Shown: positions 1-8,369, counted from the stretch's first letter. The stretch: 64,000 nucleotides of DNA from Pseudomonas fluorescens (GCF_001902145.1 NZ_MRST01000026.1:240342-304341); one strand, 5' to 3'. Notes: a model not told the origin generated them from the sequence alone. Numbers and translations: made by a program.

Positions 1-20
1 CGAGCAAGCTCGCTCCTACA
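1..20. repeat. Right half of a type-A REP doublet, cut by the window start
   Basis: The first 20 bases match the right arm of the REPINs seen later, for example at 16114-16214. The left arm lies outside the window. Confidence 0.75.
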
Positions 21-110
21 CACAGCAATGCGCTTAACCCCCCGACCATTGCTTGCCGCTAGGGTCCCCGCTCTTTAGACTTACGCCTCATTTAAACGAG
101 AGCAGGGTCG

Positions 111-1262
111 ATGCCAGCTGCCTTCCCCCCCGATTCTGTTGGACTGGTCGTGCCACAAGTGGCGCACTTTCGCGAACCGCTGGCCCTGGCCTGCGGCCGT
201 TCGTTGCCGGCCTACGACCTGATCTACGAAACCTATGGCCAACTGAACGCCACGGCGAGCAACGCCGTGCTGATCTGCCATGCCTTGTCCGGCCATCATC
301 ACGCCGCCGGCTTCCATAGCGTTGACGACCGCAAGCCCGGCTGGTGGGACAGTTGCATCGGCCCCGGCAAACCCATCGACACCAACAAGTTCTTTGTGGT
401 CAGCCTGAACAACCTCGGCGGCTGCAACGGCTCCACCGGCCCCAGCAGCCTCAACCCGGAAACCGGCAAGCCGTTCGGCGCCGACTTCCCGGTGCTGACA
501 GTAGAGGACTGGGTGCACAGCCAGGCACGCCTCGCCGACCTGTTGGGCATCAGCCAGTGGGCCGCCGTGATTGGCGGCAGCCTGGGCGGCATGCAGGCCC
601 TGCAATGGACCATCACTTACCCGGACCGTGTGCGCCATTGCCTGGCTATCGCCTCGGCGCCCAAGTTGTCAGCGCAGAACATCGCCTTCAACGAAGTGGC
701 GCGCCAGGCGATCCTCACCGACCCCGAGTTCCACGGCGGTTCGTTCCAGGAAGCCGGCGTGATCCCCAAGCGCGGCTTGATGCTGGCGCGAATGGTCGGC
801 CACATTACCTACCTGTCCGACGACTCCATGGGCGAGAAATTCGGCCGCGGCCTCAAGAGCGAGAAGCTCAACTACGACTTCCACAGCGTCGAGTTCCAGG
901 TGGAAAGCTACCTGCGTTACCAGGGCGAGGAGTTCTCGGGGCGTTTCGACGCCAATACCTACCTGCTGATGACCAAGGCCCTGGACTACTTCGACCCGGC
1001 CGCCAATCACGATGACGACCTGGCGAAAACCTTCGAGCACGCCACGGCCAAGTTCTGCGTCATGTCATTCACCACCGACTGGCGCTTCTCGCCGGCCCGC
1101 TCCCGTGAGCTGGTGGACGCCCTGATGGCCGCCAAGAAAGACGTCTGCTACCTGGAGATCGATGCACCGCAAGGCCACGACGCCTTCCTGATTCCGATCC
1201 CACGCTACCTGCAGGCGTTCAGTAACTACATGAACCGTATTTCGCTTGTGAGAACGCCATGA
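111..1262 (+). CDS. metX: Homoserine O-acyltransferase MetX
   Basis: It activates homoserine by O-acylation, the first committed step of methionine synthesis in the cytosol. The protein has 383 residues, the usual length for the family. It shows the alpha/beta-hydrolase fold with the nucleophile elbow GGSLGG (Ser near 157) and a C-terminal GHDAF stretch that carries the catalytic His. An early NNLGGCNGSTGP block is typical of MetX. From family knowledge, Pseudomonas MetX enzymes often use succinyl-CoA although the family is named acetyltransferase; I cannot tell the acyl donor from sequence alone. The ATG is preceded by an AGGG element. It overlaps metW by 4 bases, which points to translational coupling. 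Confidence 0.95.
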   Translation: MPAAFPPDSVGLVVPQVAHFREPLALACGRSLPAYDLIYETYGQLNATASNAVLICHALSGHHHAAGFHSVDDRKPGWWDSCIGPGKPIDTNKFFVVSLNNLGGCNGSTGPSSLNPETGKPFGADFPVLTVEDWVHSQARLADLLGISQWAAVIGGSLGGMQALQWTITYPDRVRHCLAIASAPKLSAQNIAFNEVARQAILTDPEFHGGSFQEAGVIPKRGLMLARMVGHITYLSDDSMGEKFGRGLKSEKLNYDFHSVEFQVESYLRYQGEEFSGRFDANTYLLMTKALDYFDPAANHDDDLAKTFEHATAKFCVMSFTTDWRFSPARSRELVDALMAAKKDVCYLEIDAPQGHDAFLIPIPRYLQAFSNYMNRISLVRTP

Positions 1263-1879
1263 GAGCCGACCTGGAAATCATCCAAGACTGGATCCCCGCC
1301 GGCAGCCGCGTGCTCGACCTGGGCTGCGGCGACGGCGAACTGCTGAGCTGGCTGCGCGACCACAAGCAAGTCACCGGCTACGGCCTGGAAAACGACCCGG
1401 ACAACATCGCCCAGTGCGTGGCCAAGGGCATCAACGTGATCGAGCAGGACCTGGACAAGGGCCTGGGCAACTTTGCCAGCAACAGCTTCGATATCGTGGT
1501 GATGACCCAAGCCCTGCAAGCGGTGCACTACCCGGACCGCATCCTCGACGAAATGCTGCGCGTGGGCCGCCAATGCATCATCACCTTCCCCAACTTTGGC
1601 CACTGGCGCTGCCGCTGGTACCTGGCCACCAAGGGGCGCATGCCGGTCTCCGACTTCCTGCCGTACACCTGGTACAACACGCCGAACATCCACTTCTGCA
1701 CCTTCGAAGACTTCGAAGCCCTGTGTGGCGAGCGTGAAGCCAAGGTGATCAACCGCCTTGCCGTCGATCAACAGCACCGCCACGGCTGGGCGAGTAAGCT
1801 ATGGCCCAACCTGTTGGGCGAAATTGGTATCTACCGGGTCAGCAGTCCTGGCCTGACCGACCACAAAGTTGCCGTCTAA
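1259..1879 (+). CDS. metW: Methionine biosynthesis protein MetW
   Basis: This 206-residue protein has a class I SAM-methyltransferase fold. The SAM-binding motif VLDLGCGDGELL lies near residues 18-29, and DIVVMTQALQ marks the following strand. MetW accompanies MetX in many proteobacteria and is thought to support or activate the acyltransferase; its own chemistry is not settled. The ATGA overlap with metX indicates one operon. Confidence 0.93.
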   Translation: MRADLEIIQDWIPAGSRVLDLGCGDGELLSWLRDHKQVTGYGLENDPDNIAQCVAKGINVIEQDLDKGLGNFASNSFDIVVMTQALQAVHYPDRILDEMLRVGRQCIITFPNFGHWRCRWYLATKGRMPVSDFLPYTWYNTPNIHFCTFEDFEALCGEREAKVINRLAVDQQHRHGWASKLWPNLLGEIGIYRVSSPGLTDHKVAV

Positions 1880-1900
1880 TCATCTTCAAGAGGGACGTTC

Positions 1901-2335
1901 ATGAGTCGTTTGGCTATTTTTCTATTGACCGCATGCCTGGGCGCCAGCGCCATGGCCGCCGACACTATCGACGCTAATCGCAAGAAAGACTTTGGCGATA
2001 TCACCGTTCATTACAACACCTTCACTTCAAGCTTCCTGCCACCCGAGACCGCCCAGAAAGTCGGCGTGGTGCGCAGCAAGGAGAAGGGGTTGATCAACGT
2101 GACCGTGATCAAGGGCGTAAGCCCGGTGGCCGCGCAGGTCACCGGCACTATCAAGGACCTGGGCGGCAAAAGCGAGATACTGACGTTCAAGCAGATCGAA
2201 GAAAAAAGTGGCATCAGCTACCTTGCGCCCTACACCGTGACCCAGCGGGAATACAAGACCTTCACCATCAACGTTGAAACCGGCGGCAAGGCCCATGGCT
2301 TCCAATTCAACCAAGAACTGTTCCCGGCCCAATGA
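1901..2335 (+). CDS. DUF4426 periplasmic protein of unknown function
   Basis: The protein has 144 residues. An N-terminal signal peptide (hydrophobic residues 4-17, likely cleaved after the AMA near residue 19) predicts a periplasmic protein. The rest is a beta-rich domain of the DUF4426 type, starting around DFGDITVHYNTF. An AGAGGG ribosome site sits just upstream of the ATG. It lies 21 bases after metW, and its last 4 bases overlap rdgB, so it belongs to the same transcript. No enzymatic motif is visible and I assign no function. Confidence 0.85.
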   Translation: MSRLAIFLLTACLGASAMAADTIDANRKKDFGDITVHYNTFTSSFLPPETAQKVGVVRSKEKGLINVTVIKGVSPVAAQVTGTIKDLGGKSEILTFKQIEEKSGISYLAPYTVTQREYKTFTINVETGGKAHGFQFNQELFPAQ

Positions 2336-2928
2336 TGAACCTTACCCAACTCGTACTCGCCAGCCATAACGCCGGCAAACTCAAAGAACTGCAGGCCATG
2401 CTCGGTGAGTCTGTGCAACTGCGTTCGATCGGCGAGTTCAGCCAGGTCGAACCGGAAGAGACCGGCCTGTCGTTCGTCGAGAATGCCATCCTCAAGGCCC
2501 GCAATGCTGCGCGTATCTCTGGCCTGCCGGCCCTGGCAGATGATTCGGGCCTGGCCGTGGATTTCCTCGGCGGCGCCCCTGGCATCTACTCGGCCCGTTA
2601 CGCCGACGGCCAGGGCGACGCAGCCAACAACGCCAAGCTGCTCGACGCCCTCAAGAACGTGCCGGAGGCCGAGCGTGGTGCGCAGTTCGTCTGCGTGCTG
2701 GCTTTGGTGCGGCATGCCGATGACCCGTTGCCGATCCTGTGCGAAGGCCTGTGGCACGGGCGCATCCTGCAGGCGGCCAGCGGTGAGCATGGGTTTGGCT
2801 ATGACCCGCTGTTCTGGGTGCCGGAGCGCAATGTCTCCAGCGCCGAACTGAGCCCGGCCGACAAGAACCAGATCAGCCACCGCGCCCGCGCCATGGCGTT
2901 GCTGCGCCAGCGCCTGGGTTTGAAATGA
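2332..2928 (+). CDS. rdgB: XTP/dITP diphosphatase RdgB (Ham1 family)
   Basis: It hydrolyses non-canonical purine nucleoside triphosphates (XTP, dITP, ITP) to monophosphates and keeps them out of DNA. The 198-residue length fits. The N-terminal LASHNAGKLKEL motif binds the nucleotide triphosphate, and ALADDSGLAVD and FGYDPLFWVPE are family signatures. Two consecutive ATG codons start the frame at 2332, and either could be used. It overlaps both neighbours by 4 bases, in a tightly packed run with hemW. Confidence 0.96.
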   Translation: MMNLTQLVLASHNAGKLKELQAMLGESVQLRSIGEFSQVEPEETGLSFVENAILKARNAARISGLPALADDSGLAVDFLGGAPGIYSARYADGQGDAANNAKLLDALKNVPEAERGAQFVCVLALVRHADDPLPILCEGLWHGRILQAASGEHGFGYDPLFWVPERNVSSAELSPADKNQISHRARAMALLRQRLGLK

Positions 2929-4127
2929 CCCAGAGCACCTCTGCGCAGCCGCTGATCCACGGTGGCGCGCAAACACCACGGGCGGCCCTGCCCCTTCTGC
3001 CGCCCCTGGCGCTGTACATCCATATTCCGTGGTGCGTGCGCAAATGCCCGTATTGCGACTTCAACTCCCACACCGCGAGCAAAGTGCTGCCGGAAGAAGA
3101 GTACGTGGACGCCCTGCTGGCCGACCTGGACCAAGACCTGCACGCCGTATATGGCCGCAAGCTGAGTTCGATCTTCTTTGGCGGCGGCACGCCCAGCCTG
3201 TTCAGCGCGGCTGCACTGGGCCGCCTGCTCAAGGGCGTTCAAGCGCGCATCCCGTTTGCCGACGATATCGAGATCACCCTGGAAGCCAACCCCGGGACGT
3301 TCGAACAAGAAAAGTTCGTGGCGTACCGCAAACTGGGGATCAATCGCCTGTCCATCGGCATCCAGAGCTTCCAGCAAGAGAAGCTTGAAGCCCTGGGCCG
3401 CATCCACAATGGCGATGAAGCCGTGCACGCAGCCGGCATGGCGCGCCAGGCCGGGTTCGACAACTTCAACCTGGACTTGATGCACGGCCTGCCCAACCAA
3501 TCCCTGGAGGACGCCTTGGGCGACCTGCGCCAGGCCATTGCACTCAAGCCGACGCACCTGTCCTGGTACCAACTGACCCTGGAACCCAACACCGTGTTCT
3601 GGAACCAGCCACCCGCGCTGCCGGAAGACGACACGCTGTGGGATATCCAGGAAGCCGGCCAGGCACTGCTCGCCGAACACGGTTACGCACAATATGAAGT
3701 CTCGGCCTACGCCAAACCGGGGCGGCCGGCGCGGCATAACCTCAATTACTGGAGCTTTGGCGACTTTATCGGCATCGGCGCAGGCGCCCACGGCAAGCTC
3801 AGCCACCCGGACGGGCGCATCGTGCGCACTTGGAAAACCCGTGCACCGAAGGACTACCTCAACCCGGCCAAAAGCTTCCAGGCCGGTGCGAAAGAACTGA
3901 CCAACGATGAACTGCCGTTCGAGTTCCTGATGAACGCGCTGCGCCTCACCGAAGGGGTTGATGCCAAGCTCTACGCCGAGCGCACCGGCCTTGACCTGGC
4001 AAGCCTCGATGAAGGCCGCCGCGACGCAGAACAAAGTGGATTAATGCAGGTCGAACCGTCACGCCTGGCGGCCACCGACCGCGGGCAACTTTTTCTCAAT
4101 GACCTGTTGCAGAAGTTTTTGAGCTGA
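2925..4127 (+). CDS. hemW: Radical SAM heme chaperone HemW
   Basis: The protein has 400 residues and resembles coproporphyrinogen III oxidase, but it belongs to the HemW branch that hands heme to target proteins. The radical-SAM cluster motif CVRKCPYCDF lies near residues 38-47 (Cys-x3-Cys-x2-Cys). GGGTPSL and IGIQSF are further radical-SAM landmarks, and a HemW-type C-terminal domain follows. The start overlaps rdgB by 4 bases. The first 25 residues are a low-complexity leader, so an internal start is possible. Confidence 0.93.
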   Translation: MTQSTSAQPLIHGGAQTPRAALPLLPPLALYIHIPWCVRKCPYCDFNSHTASKVLPEEEYVDALLADLDQDLHAVYGRKLSSIFFGGGTPSLFSAAALGRLLKGVQARIPFADDIEITLEANPGTFEQEKFVAYRKLGINRLSIGIQSFQQEKLEALGRIHNGDEAVHAAGMARQAGFDNFNLDLMHGLPNQSLEDALGDLRQAIALKPTHLSWYQLTLEPNTVFWNQPPALPEDDTLWDIQEAGQALLAEHGYAQYEVSAYAKPGRPARHNLNYWSFGDFIGIGAGAHGKLSHPDGRIVRTWKTRAPKDYLNPAKSFQAGAKELTNDELPFEFLMNALRLTEGVDAKLYAERTGLDLASLDEGRRDAEQSGLMQVEPSRLAATDRGQLFLNDLLQKFLS

Positions 4128-4146
4128 TAGCTCTTAAGGAAATCGA

Positions 4147-4470
4147 ATGGATCTGGTACTCGACCTGCTCGCCACCGTGTCCCGCTGGAGCCGTAGCAAC
4201 CTGTCGGAAATCTCGTTGGCCCTTGTGGGCTGTTTGCTGGTGCTGTTCGGCGCCGACATCAAGGGCTGGGTCGAAGCGCGCCTGGGCAGCATCGCCGGCG
4301 CCTTGCGCGTACCCTTGATGGCCCTGCTGTGCCTGATCGGCAGCGGTGCGGCGTTGATCTATGCCACGCCGTGGATTGTGCGGGGGTTGAGCCAGTTCAA
4401 TAACTACAGCCTGGCGCCGGTGTTGATCGTGGTGCTGGTGTTGATTGGGGTAGTGGCAGACCGCCGCTGA
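4147..4470 (+). CDS. DUF3392 small membrane protein
   Basis: This 107-residue protein has three hydrophobic stretches (about residues 20-36, 56-77 and 86-105), so it is an inner-membrane protein. It resembles the DUF3392 family of uncharacterised gammaproteobacterial proteins. An AAGGAA ribosome site lies 6 bases before the ATG. It is 19 bases downstream of hemW and is probably the last gene of the metX run. A REPIN follows and separates it from convergent trmB. Confidence 0.8.
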   Translation: MDLVLDLLATVSRWSRSNLSEISLALVGCLLVLFGADIKGWVEARLGSIAGALRVPLMALLCLIGSGAALIYATPWIVRGLSQFNNYSLAPVLIVVLVLIGVVADRR

Positions 4471-4493
4471 CCCAGCAGGCACTACAAAACAAA

Positions 4494-4580
4494 TGTGGGA
4501 GCTGGCTTGCCTGCGATACAGACACCTCGGTGTATCAGTGATATCGAGGTGATGCTATCGCAGGCAAGCCAGCTCCCACA
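4494..4580. repeat. Type-B REPIN between convergent genes
   Basis: Two inverted copies of the TGTGGGAGCTGGCTTGCCTG motif are separated by a short spacer that itself contains the ACCTCG(GT)-type inversion. It lies between the DUF3392 gene and trmB, where the large hairpin could also act as a bidirectional transcription barrier. Confidence 0.85.
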
Positions 4581-4608
4581 TTAGATTGCGTTTCAAGCTG
4601 ATGACTGT

Positions 4609-5334
4609 TTAAGCCAGCTTCTCAAACTTCAAATCCCACACCCCATGCCCCAATCGCTCGCCACGGCGCTCGAACTTGGTGATCGGCCGTTCGGCCGGGC
4701 GTGGCACGCATTTGCCGTCTTCGGCCAGGTTGCGGTAGCCGGGGGCGACGTTCATCACTTCCAGCATGTATTCCGCGTACGGTTCCCAGTCGGTGGCCAT
4801 GTGCAGGATGCCGCCCACTTTCAGCTTGCTGCGCACCAGTTCCGCGAAGGAGGCCTGGACGATGCGGCGCTTGTGGTGACGGGCCTTGTGCCATGGGTCG
4901 GGGAAGAACAGCATCAGGCGGTCGAGACTGTTGTCGGCGATGCAGCGGTTGAGTACTTCAATCGCGTCGCAGTCGTAGACCCGCAGGTTTTTCAGCCCCT
5001 GGGTCAGTACACCGTTGAGCAGTGCGCCGACGCCTGGGCGGTGGACTTCCACGCCGATGAAATCCTGCTCCGGGGCGGCCGCAGCCATTTCCAGCAGGGA
5101 ATGGCCCATGCCGAAACCGATTTCCAGGGAGCGTGGGGCCGAACGGCCGAACACTTGGTCATAGTCCACCGGCGCGTCGGCCAGGGGCAAGACGAACAGC
5201 GGCGTGCCCTGTTCCAGACCCTTTTGTTGGCCTTCGGTCATGCGGCCGGCGCGCATCACAAAACTCTTGATGCGGCGGTGCTTGGACTCGTCGCCTTCTT
5301 CCACGGTGTTCGGCGTTTCGTTTGATTCAGTCAT
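4609..5334 (-). CDS. trmB: tRNA (guanine-N7-)-methyltransferase TrmB
   Basis: It methylates G46 of tRNA to m7G using SAM. The protein has 241 residues when read from the ATG at 5334; the frame also runs one codon further to a TTG, which I consider unused. SLEIGFGMGHSLLEMA is the SAM site, and FFPDPWHKARHHKRR is the TrmB signature. The C-terminal DLKF is conserved. It lies 9 bases downstream of thiG on the same strand, so the two are probably co-transcribed. Confidence 0.95.
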   Translation of the reverse strand: MTESNETPNTVEEGDESKHRRIKSFVMRAGRMTEGQQKGLEQGTPLFVLPLADAPVDYDQVFGRSAPRSLEIGFGMGHSLLEMAAAAPEQDFIGVEVHRPGVGALLNGVLTQGLKNLRVYDCDAIEVLNRCIADNSLDRLMLFFPDPWHKARHHKRRIVQASFAELVRSKLKVGGILHMATDWEPYAEYMLEVMNVAPGYRNLAEDGKCVPRPAERPITKFERRGERLGHGVWDLKFEKLA

Positions 5335-5343
5335 CAATAGCTC

Positions 5344-6138
5344 TTACTTGATCAGACCATCCAGCGGCGAAGAGGCGCTGGCATAGAGTTTTTTCGGCAT
5401 GCGCCCGGCGAGGTAGGCCAGGCGGCCCGCGACGATGGCGTGGTTCATGGCTTGGGCCATCATGATTGGTTGCTGGGCATGGGCAATGGCCGAGTTCATC
5501 AGTACGGCGTCGCAACCCAGCTCCATGGCGATGGTCGCGTCGGAGGCTGTGCCCACACCCGCATCCACCAGTACCGGAATCCTGGCTTCTTCGAGGATGA
5601 TCTGCAGGTTATACGGATTGCAGATCCCCAGGCCGGAACCGATCAGACCGGCCAGCGGCATCACCGCGATGCAGCCGATTTCTGCCAGTTGGCGCGCGAT
5701 GATCGGGTCATCGCTGGTGTAGACCATCACGTCGAAACCTTCCTTGACCAGGGTTTCGGCGGCCTTGAGGGTTTCGATCACATTGGGGAACAAGGTTTTC
5801 TGGTCGGCCAGCACTTCCAGCTTCACCAGGTTGTGGCCGTCAAGCAGCTCACGGGCCAGGCGGCAGGTGCGCACGGCTTCGATGGCGTCGTAGCAGCCAG
5901 CGGTGTTTGGCAGAAAGGTGTAGCGCTCCGGCGACAGCACTTCGAGCAGGTTCGGCTCGCCCTCGATCTGGCCGAGGTTGGTGCGGCGCACCGCGAAGGT
6001 GACGATCTCGGCACCCGAGGCTTCGATGGCCAGGCGGGTTTCTTCCATGTCGCGGTACTTGCCGGTGCCGACCAGCAGACGGGACTGGTAGGTACGACCG
6101 GCCAGGACGAAAGGCTTGTCGCTACGAACGATGCTCAT
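5344..6138 (-). CDS. thiG: Thiazole synthase ThiG
   Basis: It forms the thiazole phosphate part of thiamine from deoxyxylulose phosphate, dehydroglycine and ThiS thiocarboxylate. The 264-residue TIM barrel contains LVKLEVL (the Schiff-base Lys), GCIAVMPL, GSGLGI and a phosphate-binding DAGVGTASDA stretch. It follows thiS with a 54-base gap. I see no TPP riboswitch upstream of thiS. Confidence 0.96.
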   Translation of the reverse strand: MSIVRSDKPFVLAGRTYQSRLLVGTGKYRDMEETRLAIEASGAEIVTFAVRRTNLGQIEGEPNLLEVLSPERYTFLPNTAGCYDAIEAVRTCRLARELLDGHNLVKLEVLADQKTLFPNVIETLKAAETLVKEGFDVMVYTSDDPIIARQLAEIGCIAVMPLAGLIGSGLGICNPYNLQIILEEARIPVLVDAGVGTASDATIAMELGCDAVLMNSAIAHAQQPIMMAQAMNHAIVAGRLAYLAGRMPKKLYASASSPLDGLIK

Positions 6139-6192
6139 GGGAAATCCTCTGGTTGGATGAGGTTCTGCAGAATGCGTTGCGGCCGTGGCGGG

Positions 6193-6393
6193 CTAGCCGC
6201 CGCCGATGGCGTGGACCACTTCGACCTGGTCGTTTTCTTTCAGCGAGGTCTCGGCGTGCTGGCTACGCGGGACGATATCCAGGTTGAGCTCTACTGCGAC
6301 GCGACGCCCGGTCAGGTCCAGGCGGGTCAGCAGGGCCGCAACGGTTTCGCCGTCGGGCAGTTCAAAGGGTTCGCCGTTCAACTGAATGCGCAT
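6193..6393 (-). CDS. thiS: Sulfur carrier protein ThiS
   Basis: This is a 66-residue ubiquitin-like protein. Its C-terminal Gly-Gly (HAIGGG) is adenylated and thiocarboxylated to deliver sulfur to ThiG. The frame extends upstream in an open read, but the ATG at 6393 (MRIQLNGEPFEL) gives the standard length and N-terminus. Confidence 0.93.
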   Translation of the reverse strand: MRIQLNGEPFELPDGETVAALLTRLDLTGRRVAVELNLDIVPRSQHAETSLKENDQVEVVHAIGGG

Positions 6394-6472
6394 GCCACGG
6401 GCCGCCATCGTTTTTAGGGGCCCGCATTCTAGCGCGATTGGAACCTGAAGGTCAGCTCCAAGCGTCAAGCGG

Positions 6473-6847
6473 TCAAAGCTGCAAGCGCCACGCCGCCAGG
6501 CCCAGGAAGAACCAGCCGAGCAAGAACGCCAGCCCGCCAAACGGCGTGATGATCCCCAGTTTACTGATGCCGGTCAGCGTCAGCACATACAGGCTGCCCG
6601 AGAACAGCAGGATACCGACGGTAAACGAAATACCCGCCCAAGTGACCAGTCGGCCCGGAATATGCGCCGCCAGCAAGGCCACGCCGAACAGTGCCAGGGC
6701 ATGCACCAACTGGTAGGTCACACCGGTATGGAAGATCGCCAGGTAGTCGGTGCTCAGGCGGTTTTTCAGGCCGTGGGCGGCGAACGCGCCCAGGGCGACA
6801 CCGGTAAAGCCGAAAAAGGCAGCCAGCATCAGAAAGCTACGCAGCAT
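6473..6847 (-). CDS. DUF423 (YgdD-type) membrane protein
   Basis: The 124-residue protein has four hydrophobic segments (about 4-24, 44-62, 66-90 and 100-120). GVALGAFAAHGLKNRL and FHTGVTYQLVHALALF are typical of the DUF423 family. It is an inner-membrane protein of unknown function. It is transcribed toward thiS and divergently from mtgA. Confidence 0.87.
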   Translation of the reverse strand: MLRSFLMLAAFFGFTGVALGAFAAHGLKNRLSTDYLAIFHTGVTYQLVHALALFGVALLAAHIPGRLVTWAGISFTVGILLFSGSLYVLTLTGISKLGIITPFGGLAFLLGWFFLGLAAWRLQL

Positions 6848-6921
6848 GGGGAACTCCAGTCAGACTCATCGGGCAGGGTCTGTATAATGGCCCGCTCAAC
6901 GGGTTCGGCCAAGCCATCTCT

Positions 6922-7644
6922 ATGCTGCGTGTCCTCTTCAAACGCTTTCTCAACGTCGTGAAATGGTTTGCCATCGGCAGTGTGTTGCTGGTGCTGCTGT
7001 TTCGTGTGGTGCCGCCACCGTTCACTGCACTGATGGTGGAGCGCAAGGTTGAGTCCTGGGTCGACGGTGAGCCTATCGACCTGCAACGCAGCTGGGTGCC
7101 GTGGGATGAAATCTCCGATGACCTGAAAGTGGCGGTGATGGCCGGTGAAGACCAGCGCTTCCCGCGACATTGGGGTTTTGATTTCGGCGCGATCCAGGCG
7201 GCGATTCTGCACAACGAACGCGGCGGCTCGATTCGCGGTGCCAGCACCCTGAGCCAGCAGGTGTCGAAAAACCTGTTCCTGTGGGCCGGCCGCAGCTATT
7301 TGCGCAAAGGCCTGGAGGCGTGGTTTACCGGCTTGATCGAGGTATTGTGGCCCAAGCAGCGGATTCTTGAGGTGTACCTCAACAGCGTGGAATGGGATGA
7401 AGGTGTGTTTGGCGCAGAGGCAGCGGCGCGGCACCATTTTGGCGTGAGCGCCAAGGGGCTTTCGCGGCAGCAAGCCAGTTACCTGGCGGCGGTGTTGCCC
7501 AATCCACGGGTGTGGAGTGCCAGCCATCCGACGGCTTATGTGGCTCGGCGGGCGGCGTGGATTCGCCAGCAGATGAGCCAGTTGGGTGGGGAGGGTTACC
7601 TGGTGGAGCTGAACACTACCCGCAAAGCCCCCTGGTCCGACTGA
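6922..7644 (+). CDS. mtgA: Monofunctional peptidoglycan transglycosylase MtgA
   Basis: It polymerises lipid II into glycan strands at the outer face of the inner membrane. The protein has 240 residues with a single N-terminal membrane anchor (residues 11-31) followed by a GT51 domain. VMAGEDQRFPRHWGFD contains the catalytic Glu, and RGASTLSQQVSKNLFL and VYLNSVEWDEGVFGAEAAARHHF are GT51 blocks. No transpeptidase domain is present. The region downstream is a large repeat-filled gap. Confidence 0.95.
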   Translation: MLRVLFKRFLNVVKWFAIGSVLLVLLFRVVPPPFTALMVERKVESWVDGEPIDLQRSWVPWDEISDDLKVAVMAGEDQRFPRHWGFDFGAIQAAILHNERGGSIRGASTLSQQVSKNLFLWAGRSYLRKGLEAWFTGLIEVLWPKQRILEVYLNSVEWDEGVFGAEAAARHHFGVSAKGLSRQQASYLAAVLPNPRVWSASHPTAYVARRAAWIRQQMSQLGGEGYLVELNTTRKAPWSD

Positions 7645-7658
7645 CCCGACACGGCCCC

Positions 7659-7729
7659 TGTGGGAGCTGGCTTGCCTGCGATAGCGGTGGGTCAGTAACC
7701 CATGCTTTAGCTGACACGGCCTCATCGCA
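7659..7729. repeat. Left half of a type-B REPIN split by an insertion
   Basis: The type-B REP arm and part of the spacer occupy this stretch, ending in TCATCGCA (7722-7729). The matching right half resumes at 8259. If 7730-8266 is removed, an ordinary REPIN like 46361-46449 is restored. Confidence 0.85.
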
Positions 7730-7957
7730 GCATAAGTATCTACGCAACTTTAATGCGACGCAGGACCTGTGGCGAGGGAGCTTGCTCCCGCGACGGCCTG
7801 GCAGCCGACGCTGATCTAACTGATGCCCCGCGATCTAATGTGGGAGCTGGCTTGCCTGCGAAGACGGCCTGAAAACCGAGCAGGATCTCGGATCAGACCG
7901 CGTACATATCCGTTCCTTCGGTAATGACTGCTATTGGTTCCGCTTTTACAGCGGGTC

Positions 7958-7993
7958 ACTTTTGAAGAGCCCAAAAGTAACCAAAAGGCTCTT
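7958..7993. other. Overlapping alternative hairpins inside the element
   Basis: ACTTTTG (7958-7964) pairs with CAAAAGT (7972-7978), with AAGAGCC in the loop. That same AAGAGCC (7965-7971) can instead pair with GGCTCTT (7987-7993). The two hairpins exclude each other, as in switch- or attenuator-like RNAs. No function is known to me. Confidence 0.5.
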
Positions 7994-8058
7994 GCCCCAC
8001 CACTCGGCACCTCGCCTAGGCTCGGTGTACCCGTAATCCGACATTGATTTGGTGGGCC

Positions 8059-8113
8059 GCCGCCACGCGCCATCCATGGCGCGGGGCGGCTAAACCGGCA
8101 TCCCTGCCGGTTT
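8059..8113. other. Two adjacent strong GC-rich hairpins inside the element
   Basis: CGCGCCAT (8066-8073) and ATGGCGCG (8076-8083) form a stem that extends outward past an A/G mismatch through GCCGCC/GGCGGC (8059-8064 and 8085-8090). Immediately after it, AAACCGGCA (8092-8100) pairs perfectly with TGCCGGTTT (8105-8113) around a 4-base loop. Confidence 0.6.
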
Positions 8114-8258
8114 ACCCCCCAAATCCCTGTCGAATTCCGGCCAGCGTGGTTTAACGGGGCGCCTAAGATCAAAAGCAGATCAAGATCAAGAGCGGCTCGC
8201 TTCGCATCGTGGTTACCGTCGGCGGCTACGGCCTACAAAGTTGTGTAGATACCTATGC

Positions 8259-8284
8259 TCATCGCAGGCAAGCCAGCTCCCACA
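8259..8284. repeat. Right half of the split type-B REPIN
   Basis: The second copy of TCATCGCA (8259-8266) leads straight into the inverted type-B REP arm ending in CTCCCACA. It completes the left half at 7659-7729. Confidence 0.85.
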
Positions 8285-8321
8285 TTAAACCGAGTTGGGT
8301 TTGAAACTTCTCGAGCACATA

Positions 8322-8357
8322 CAAAAATGCCCCGATCTTTCGACCGGGGCATTTTTT
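8322..8357 (-). terminator. Rho-independent terminator of rpoH
   Basis: TGCCCCG (8328-8334) and CGGGGCA (8345-8351) form a stem flanked by A and T runs. It lies 12 bases beyond the rpoH stop codon and, by symmetry, could act on both strands. Confidence 0.85.
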
Positions 8358-8369
8358 GCTCGCTGCGTT

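Larger units (their letters stand above)
7730..8258. mobile_element. Non-autonomous element with 22-bp terminal inverted repeats and an 8-bp target duplication
   Basis: The 529-bp segment begins GCATAAGTATCTAC (arm 7730-7751) and ends with the inverted copy at 8237-8258; the arms agree at 20 of 22 positions. TCATCGCA directly precedes it (7722-7729) and directly follows it (8259-8266), as expected of a target duplication made on insertion. No convincing transposase is inside. The interior holds other REP halves (about 7769-7792 and 7839-7860) and a strongly structured block (7958-8113). I infer a MITE-like element mobilised in trans; the donor family is not identified. A 118-codon open frame on the minus strand (7816-8172) lies inside and crosses the hairpins, so it is probably not a gene. 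Confidence 0.75.

Noticed and set aside
6139..6472. Possible TPP riboswitch for the thiamine genes
   Set aside because: The leader of thiS and the 54-base thiS-thiG gap are too short or lack the conserved TPP-aptamer elements.
7816..8172. A 118-codon open frame on the minus strand in the gap after mtgA
   Set aside because: It lies inside the mobile element across several hairpins and a REP half, has no ribosome site and no domain. It is more likely an accidental frame in a repeat that is often annotated as hypothetical.
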